9,908 nt of DNA from the NCBI GenBank assembly GCA_902461085.1, contig CABPWH010000066.1, positions 1-9,908 on the forward strand, read 5' to 3'. Both the position numbers and the translations under genes were made by a program. This DNA is from an uncultured Collinsella sp. (GTDB taxonomy: Bacteria > Actinomycetota > Coriobacteriia > Coriobacteriales > Coriobacteriaceae). Numbering within the stretch: position 1 is the stretch's first letter; every line of letters starts with the position of its first letter. This document shows, one piece after another, positions 6,534 to 9,908 of this stretch. The notes below the pieces were generated by a model. The model ran no database searches. It saw nothing but the letters and a program-made list of their open reading frames with translations, and was not told the origin of the DNA.

Positions 6534-7238
6534 ATGGTTGAAGCAAATAGCGTTATCCCCCTGTACAAACAAATTGTCCGTGCGCTCTCTGATTCGATCG
6601 CCAACGGCACGTACCGCCCGGGAGATAAGCTTCCGACCGAGGCGGAGCTCATCGAGCAATTTGGCGTGAGCCGAATAACGGTTCGCTCCGCAATTAAAGA
6701 AATGGAAGATGCTGGGCTTGTTGAGAGGGCCCGCGGCAAGGGCACGTTCGTTTCGTCGGACACACAGATGTATGCCGCGGACGACCGTGAGAGCTTTACC
6801 CATTCGTGCCAGCTTGCTGGAAAACAGGCGTCTACCAGGGTTCTCGCAATGGGCTGGGACTTCCCAAGCCTGCGAGACGCGAAGTTCCTGGGCGTAGACG
6901 ATACCCAAAAGGTATTGCGTAGTCGTCGTCTGCGCCTTGTGGATGACAAGCCCACGATGCTGGAAACCAATAGCTATTCCGCTGCGCTTTCTTTTTTGGA
7001 GCATGAGTCCCTCGAGGATTCGCTGATGGCGGTACTCGATCGCCAGGGAATCAAGATGGGTCCCAACACGCGTACGCTCGAGGTCTGCTATGCGAGCGAG
7101 CTCGAGGCGGCATACCTTAACGTGGAGCTTGACTCTCCGCTGCTTCTGTTTGTCGATAGACGTTATGCTCCAAGCGGCGAGCCGCTTTTCATCTCCCGTC
7201 AGGTGTACTGCACCGAGCGACTGAAGTTCTATTTGTAA
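6534..7238 (+). CDS. GntR-family transcriptional regulator, HutC type with UTRA domain
   Basis: A 234-residue DNA-binding regulator. Residues 8-75 form the GntR winged helix-turn-helix: IPLYKQIVRALSDSI, then KLPTEAELIEQFGVSRITV with recognition helix around 43-54, and the wing RGKGTFV (67-73). Residues about 88-230 have the features of a UTRA effector domain (as in FarR, NagR and TreR), ending in FISRQVYCTERLKF. Family members bind a phosphorylated sugar or similar small ligand and usually repress the adjacent operon. The start is set by AAAGG (6519-6523): ATG 6534 lies ten bases away, whereas ATG 6525 would be only one base away, so I take the shorter form. EIIA follows 135 bp downstream on the same strand. 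Its likely target is its own promoter and that of the PTS genes, supported by a shared AGATAGATNA motif in both intergenic regions. The ligand is unknown. Confidence 0.88.
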   Translation: MVEANSVIPLYKQIVRALSDSIANGTYRPGDKLPTEAELIEQFGVSRITVRSAIKEMEDAGLVERARGKGTFVSSDTQMYAADDRESFTHSCQLAGKQASTRVLAMGWDFPSLRDAKFLGVDDTQKVLRSRRLRLVDDKPTMLETNSYSAALSFLEHESLEDSLMAVLDRQGIKMGPNTRTLEVCYASELEAAYLNVELDSPLLLFVDRRYAPSGEPLFISRQVYCTERLKFYL

Positions 7239-7373
7239 ATTAGAGATAGATTAGTCTATTTACCGACCAATTGCTACCGTTCGCGGATTTGGAAAATAGA
7301 CACACCACGTAGGGCAGATTGCTAATATACTTTGTTATGACAATATAGTACGTCCTATTGGTATTGGAGAACT
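7239..7373 (+). promoter_or_regulatory. Candidate promoter/operator region of the EIIA-EIIB genes
   Basis: Just after the gntR stop is the inverted repeat ATAGA-TTAG-TCTAT (7246-7259), which contains AGATAGATTA (7244-7253). The reverse complement of AGATAGATNA also occurs before gntR (6489-6498). A shared element in the two control regions is what a local GntR operator would look like. Possible promoter hexamers are TTGCTA (7319-7324) with TATAGT (7344-7349), but their spacing of 19 bp is long; TATACT (7326-7331) is an alternative -10. GGAGA (7366-7370) is the EIIA ribosome binding site. Confidence 0.35.
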
Positions 7374-7793
7374 ATGAATAAGATATTGCTAGCGAGTCAT
7401 GGTTATCTCGCCCAAGGCATGAAAAGCTCTCTGGAGATTCTGATGGGCACTAACGACCGAATCGAGTGCCTGTGCGCCTATATCGATGACGATTCAAGGG
7501 ACGTCGCGGCGTTGATTGATGCATGGATGGAGACGAGGGACCCTGCCGACTCTTGGTTTGTCGTGACTGACATCTTTGGCGGCTCTGTAAACAACGAATT
7601 CATCCAGAGGCAGGCCACCGGATCGTTTACGTTGATCACCGGAATGAACTTGCCGCTGCTGGTGGAAATGGTTACACAGCTGGACTCCCTGGATGCGGAC
7701 AAGGCCAAAGCCGCGGTCGAGGGATCACGTTCGTTTATCCAGCTTTGTGAGGCGGCGGATATGCTCTCCGATGTCGAAGAAGAAGAGTTCTAG
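7374..7793 (+). CDS. PTS mannose/fructose/sorbose-family EIIA component
   Basis: A 139-residue soluble domain that takes phosphate from HPr and passes it to EIIB in sugar uptake. The phosphorylated residue is His9 in LLASHGYLAQGM, and the second active-site element is Asp66 in TDIFGGSVNNEF, as in E. coli ManX EIIA (His10/Asp67). The length equals a stand-alone EIIA-Man domain. The acidic tail (DVEEEEF) ends the protein cleanly. The start ATG has GGAGA three to four bases upstream. EIIB follows after 62 bp, so the two are probably co-transcribed under the GntR regulator. Sugar specificity cannot be read from EIIA. Arginines include AGG codons not used in metA, which suggests a different origin or weaker codon selection. 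Confidence 0.92.
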   Translation: MNKILLASHGYLAQGMKSSLEILMGTNDRIECLCAYIDDDSRDVAALIDAWMETRDPADSWFVVTDIFGGSVNNEFIQRQATGSFTLITGMNLPLLVEMVTQLDSLDADKAKAAVEGSRSFIQLCEAADMLSDVEEEEF

Positions 7794-7855
7794 CTCAAGC
7801 TTCAACGAATAATTCAACCCTGTCATTACCTTTATTACGTGTGGAGATGTTTTTG

Positions 7856-8329
7856 ATGATTAAGCTTACGAGGGTCGATTACCGATTGATTCACGGCCAG
7901 GTCGCCATGTCTTGGACACATGCGCTGGATGTCGATTGCATCCTGTGTGCCAGCGACGCCGTGGCAAAAGACGATATGAGAAAAGCCGCTTTGAGGCTCG
8001 CCCGCCCCAGCGGCGTTAAACTCGTCATCAAGGATGTTGACGCTGCTATCGAGGCGCTCAACAGCGGCGTTACCGACAAGTATTCGCTGTTTATCATTGT
8101 CGAGACGATCGAGGATGCCTATCGCCTTGCTAAGGGTTGCAAAGACATCAAGGAGATCAATCTGGGCGGAACTCGAAAGTCTCCCGAGACCACGCTTCAT
8201 CCGACCCCCGCGATCTTTGCGACCGAAACCGATGCCGAGCATATCCAAGAGCTTGTGAACGATGGCGTGGTTATCGAAATCCGTCAGGTCCCCAATGACT
8301 CAAAGGTGTTTGCCAAGGACGTTTTTTAG
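7856..8329 (+). CDS. PTS mannose/fructose/sorbose-family EIIB component
   Basis: A 157-residue soluble phosphocarrier. The N-terminal block LTRVDYRLIHGQVAMSW carries the phosphorylated His13 in RLIHGQV, the hallmark of the family (LevE/AgaV/ManX-B). The rest follows the EIIB fold to the end, with INLGGTR at about 109 as another conserved patch. I place the start at ATG 7856 because GGAG (7843-7846) is nine bases upstream; the upstream in-frame GTG 7841 and ATG 7847 have no such site and would put the SD inside the gene. EIIB normally passes phosphate to sugar bound by the membrane components EIIC and EIID. Neither is in this window, and two terminators follow the stop directly. The pair may serve membrane components encoded elsewhere, or be a regulatory remnant. 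Confidence 0.92.
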   Translation: MIKLTRVDYRLIHGQVAMSWTHALDVDCILCASDAVAKDDMRKAALRLARPSGVKLVIKDVDAAIEALNSGVTDKYSLFIIVETIEDAYRLAKGCKDIKEINLGGTRKSPETTLHPTPAIFATETDAEHIQELVNDGVVIEIRQVPNDSKVFAKDVF

Positions 8330-8356
8330 CCGAAAACATGTTGGTGTTCGGTTTTT
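8330..8356 (+). terminator. First terminator after EIIB
   Basis: Immediately after the stop, CCGAA (8330-8334) pairs with TTCGG (8347-8351). Two more pairs follow past an A-G mismatch, and five T residues come after the stem. The stem is modest, so read-through to the second terminator is likely. Confidence 0.55.
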
Positions 8357-8380
8357 ATTGAACCGATGCTCTATGTCTAT

Positions 8381-8414
8381 GCCCGTCGATCATTTGATCG
8401 GCGGGCTTTTTATT
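8381..8414 (+). terminator. Second, strong terminator after EIIB; IS insertion point
   Basis: GCCCGTCGATC (8381-8391) pairs with GATCGGCGGGC (8396-8406) in an 11-bp stem with one G-T wobble and an ATTT loop, followed by TTTTTATT. It is a textbook intrinsic terminator. The first IS copy begins directly after this T-tract, so the terminator was left complete by the insertion. Confidence 0.9.
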
Positions 8415-8416
8415 CA

Positions 8417-8496
8417 AGACTTTAGTCTGCTGGCCGCGCAGCGGCCAGCTTTAAACCACCCGCTACGCGGGTGGAGACAAACGGCTTTACAAAGCC
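8417..8496 (+). other. Left-end hairpin series of IS copy 1
   Basis: There are four consecutive imperfect or perfect hairpins: 8417-8421/8424-8428 (AGACT/AGTCT); 8429-8437/8441-8449, a perfect 9-bp GC-rich stem with a three-base loop; 8456-8463/8467-8474 (CCACCCGC/GCGGGTGG); and 8483-8488/8491-8496 (GGCTTT/AAAGCC). The third shares the arm AAACCACCC (8453-8461) with the right-end hairpin and is my candidate for the TnpA-recognised left structure. Copy 2 has the same series 747 bases further on. Confidence 0.7.
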
Positions 8497-8556
8497 ACCC
8501 CTCCGACCGATATTGACGATTGTTCAGGCCGTCAAGAACTCGAGTCGAAGGGGTGG
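8495..8556 (+). promoter_or_regulatory. Stem that sequesters the tnpA ribosome binding site (copy 1)
   Basis: CCACCCCT (8495-8502) is perfectly complementary to AGGGGTGG (8549-8556), which includes the tnpA Shine-Dalgarno sequence. After one mismatch the stem continues with CGAC/GTCG (8504-8507/8544-8547), and an inner TTGACG/CGTCAA (8513-8518/8530-8535) caps it. A hairpin over the tnpA start region is known to hold down translation of Salmonella IS200; the same logic is visible here. Repeated at 9242-9303 in copy 2. Confidence 0.75.
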
Positions 8557-8561
8557 TCGCC

Positions 8562-9020
8562 ATGGCCCAGAAGGCCTACAGCCTTTCCCACACGAAGTGG
8601 ATGTGCAAGTACCACATCGTGTTCACGCCGAAGTATAGGCGCAAAGTGATCTACAACCAAATCAGGAGCGACATAGGGGAGATCCTCAGGAAGCTGTGCG
8701 AGTACAAGGGGATCGAGATAATCGAGGGACACCTGATGCCCGACCACGTGCACGTGCTGCTGGCGATCCCGCCGAAGTACAGCGTCGCGAGCGTCATGGG
8801 CTACCTGAAGGGGAAGAGCTCGCTGATGATATTCGACAGGCACGCCAACCTCAAGTACAAGTTCGGCAACAGGAAGTTCTGGGCGGAGGGCTACTACGTG
8901 TCCACCGTCGGCCTGAACGAGGCGACGATCGCCAAGTACATCAGGGAGCAGGAGTCCCACGACATCGCGCTGGACAAGCTGAGCGTGAGGGAGTACGAGG
9001 ACCCCTTCAAGAGGGGGTGA
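8562..9020 (+). CDS. tnpA: IS200/IS605-family transposase TnpA (Y1 HUH), copy 1
   Basis: A 152-residue single-strand DNA transposase, full length for the family. It has the HUH metal motif His62-Val-His64 in MPDHVHVLLAIP, the conserved core GYLKGKSS (80-87), WAEGYYVSTVG (107-117), and the nucleophile Tyr126 with Gln130 in KYIREQE on the last helix. These are the residues needed to cut and rejoin the element ends through a 5'-phosphotyrosine. The start is ATG 8562, eight bases after AAGGGG; a TTG at 8520 in frame would add 14 residues lying inside the regulatory hairpin and matching no family N-terminus. Eight of nine arginine codons are AGG, sharply different from metA, so the element comes from another genome background. 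It is intact, so probably active. Confidence 0.95.
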   Translation: MAQKAYSLSHTKWMCKYHIVFTPKYRRKVIYNQIRSDIGEILRKLCEYKGIEIIEGHLMPDHVHVLLAIPPKYSVASVMGYLKGKSSLMIFDRHANLKYKFGNRKFWAEGYYVSTVGLNEATIAKYIREQESHDIALDKLSVREYEDPFKRG

Positions 9021-9023
9021 TCC

Positions 9024-9115
9024 CGCCGGTTCGACCGGCGCGCCACGGGTCAAGATGCACTAGGCCTGGACGAAGTCCGGGCCCGCGCCTTTAGACGCGA
9101 GCCCGGGGCCCGTGG
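9024..9115 (+). ncRNA. Structured 3' segment after tnpA (copy 1), unknown role
   Basis: Between the tnpA stop and the right-end hairpin lies a compact fold. A 7-bp hairpin CGCCGGT-TCG-ACCGGCG (9024-9040) comes first. Then CCACGGG/CCCGTGG (9043-9049/9109-9115) encloses two arms: GGCCTGGAC-GAA-GTCCGGGCC (9063-9083, one G-U pair) and CGCG/CGCG (9084-9087/9096-9099). An alternative pairing, CCGGGC with GCCCGG (9077-9082/9101-9106), competes with the first arm. It may be a read-through barrier, an RNA, or a relic of a guide-RNA region. No transcript is shown by the sequence itself. The same segment recurs at 9771-9862. Confidence 0.4.
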
Positions 9116-9132
9116 GTTACACCCTAAGAGCA

Positions 9133-9155
9133 AACCACCCTTTTTAAGGGTGGTT
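9133..9155 (+). other. Right-end hairpin of IS copy 1
   Basis: AACCACCCTT (9133-9142) pairs perfectly with AAGGGTGGTT (9146-9155) around a TTT loop, six bases before the right boundary CTGATT. Position and form match the subterminal hairpin that TnpA binds at the right end of IS200/IS605 elements. It shares the CCACCC/GGGTGG arms with the third left-end hairpin. Copy 2 has it at 9880-9902. Confidence 0.75.
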
Positions 9156-9161
9156 CTGATT

Positions 9162-9908
9162 CAAGACTTTAGTCTGCTGGCCGCGCAGCGGCCAGCTTTA
9201 AACCACCCGCTACGCGGGTGGAGACAAACGGCTTTACAAAGCCACCCCTCCGACCGATATTGACGATTGTTCAGGCCGTCAAGAACTCGAGTCGAAGGGG
9301 TGGTCGCCATGGCCCAGAAGGCCTACAGCCTTTCCCACACGAAGTGGATGTGCAAGTACCACATCGTGTTCACGCCGAAGTATAGGCGCAAAGTGATCTA
9401 CAACCAAATCAGGAGCGACATAGGGGAGATCCTCAGGAAGCTGTGCGAGTACAAGGGGATCGAGATAATCGAGGGACACCTGATGCCCGACCACGTGCAC
9501 GTGCTGCTGGCGATCCCGCCGAAGTACAGCGTCGCGAGCGTCATGGGCTACCTGAAGGGGAAGAGCTCGCTGATGATATTCGACAGGCACGCCAACCTCA
9601 AGTACAAGTTCGGCAACAGGAAGTTCTGGGCGGAGGGCTACTACGTGTCCACCGTCGGCCTGAACGAGGCGACGATCGCCAAGTACATCAGGGAGCAGGA
9701 GTCCCACGACATCGCGCTGGACAAGCTGAGCGTGAGGGAGTACGAGGACCCCTTCAAGAGGGGGTGATCCCGCCGGTTCGACCGGCGCGCCACGGGTCAA
9801 GATGCACTAGGCCTGGACGAAGTCCGGGCCCGCGCCTTTAGACGCGAGCCCGGGGCCCGTGGGTTACACCCTAAGAGCAAACCACCCTTTTTAAGGGTGG
9901 TTCTGATT
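9162..9908 (+). mobile_element. IS200-type insertion sequence, copy 2 (747 bp), abutting copy 1
   Basis: This is identical in every base I compared to copy 1, in the same orientation, with no base between them. Its left flank is the right end of copy 1 (TTCTGATT), and its own right end coincides with the last base of the window. Hairpins, ribosome-binding-site stem and 3' fold are all repeated. What lies beyond is not visible. Confidence 0.85.
9309..9767 (+). CDS. tnpA: IS200/IS605-family transposase TnpA (Y1 HUH), copy 2
   Basis: The 152-residue product is the same as that of copy 1, with the HUH pair His62/His64 and Tyr126 intact. Being 747 bases downstream of copy 1 in the same direction, it has its own ribosome binding site (AAGGGG ending eight bases before the ATG) and its own sequestering stem. 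A transcript reading through copy 1 would place both genes on one RNA, although the 3' fold and right-end hairpin of copy 1 stand between them. Confidence 0.95.
   Translation: MAQKAYSLSHTKWMCKYHIVFTPKYRRKVIYNQIRSDIGEILRKLCEYKGIEIIEGHLMPDHVHVLLAIPPKYSVASVMGYLKGKSSLMIFDRHANLKYKFGNRKFWAEGYYVSTVGLNEATIAKYIREQESHDIALDKLSVREYEDPFKRG

Larger units (their letters stand above)
8415..9161 (+). mobile_element. IS200-type insertion sequence, copy 1 (747 bp)
   Basis: The element carries a single tnpA, hairpins at both ends and no terminal inverted repeats or target duplication, as expected for IS200/IS605 single-strand transposition. Its boundaries come from comparison with the adjacent identical copy: identity runs from 8412 to the end of the window with a shift of 747. 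Three bases (ATT at 8412-8414 and 9159-9161) are ambiguous. By family convention the left target stays outside and the right cleavage site is inside, so I place the ends at CAAGAC and CTGATT. Left flank is TTTTTATT, right end TTCTGATT. No tnpB is present. Confidence 0.85.

Noticed and set aside
8520..8561. Upstream TTG start for TnpA
   Set aside because: It lies within the hairpin that covers the ribosome binding site and adds residues not seen in the family; ATG 8562 has a good SD.
8532..9053. 173-codon minus-strand open frame opposite tnpA (and its duplicate at 9279-9800)
   Set aside because: Antisense shadow of an intact HUH transposase; lacks any family motif.
8415..9161. Degenerate tnpB inside the IS
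   Set aside because: Only about 140 nt follow tnpA and no frame shows TnpB motifs; the element is tnpA-only.

Overview
The window looks like a chromosomal segment of a high-GC member of the Coriobacteriia, most like Collinsella. I infer this from strongly GC-biased third positions in the housekeeping genes, AAGGAG-type ribosome binding sites, and the mix of a 2-hydroxyacid dehydrogenase, an acetyl-type MetA and a PreP-like M16C peptidase. No rRNA, tRNA or other marker confirms the genus.

Left half (1-6253), housekeeping: an L-lactate dehydrogenase-family 2-hydroxyacid dehydrogenase (minus strand) is divergent from homoserine O-acetyltransferase metA (plus strand). They share a 212-bp control region with an 8-bp inverted repeat. 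metA converges on 5-formyltetrahydrofolate cyclo-ligase (minus strand). Then comes a 363-bp intergenic region that is anything but empty. It holds four copies of a 16-bp motif in alternating orientation at a 40/41-bp step, a long-loop hairpin, an 18-codon Cys-rich ORF on the minus strand, a 94-codon ORF on the plus strand with a strong ribosome binding site, and the terminator of the next gene. That gene is a 1014-residue M16C (PreP/Cym1-like) zinc peptidase on the minus strand.

Right half (6254-8414), accessory sugar module: an AT-richer divergent region leads to a GntR/HutC-type regulator with a UTRA domain, then a mannose-family PTS EIIA and a separate EIIB. No EIIC or EIID follows; EIIB is closed by two consecutive hairpin-plus-T-tract terminators. 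These three genes contain AGG/AGA arginine codons, whereas metA uses only CGN.

Right edge (8415-9908): two identical 747-bp IS200-type elements (TnpA only) sit head to tail with no bases between them. The first begins exactly after the T-tract of the second EIIB terminator. The second begins exactly after the right end of the first, as expected if one copy used the other's right cleavage site as its target. Each copy has a series of hairpins at the left end, a stem that buries the tnpA ribosome binding site, an unusually long (~140 nt) folded segment after tnpA, and a right-end hairpin. The window ends at the last base of the second copy, so a third copy or a contig end cannot be excluded.

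The most noteworthy items are the regularly phased inverted-motif array with its overlapping ORFs, the self-targeted tandem IS200 pair, and the same CCACCC/GGGTGG stem at both IS ends and over the tnpA ribosome binding site.
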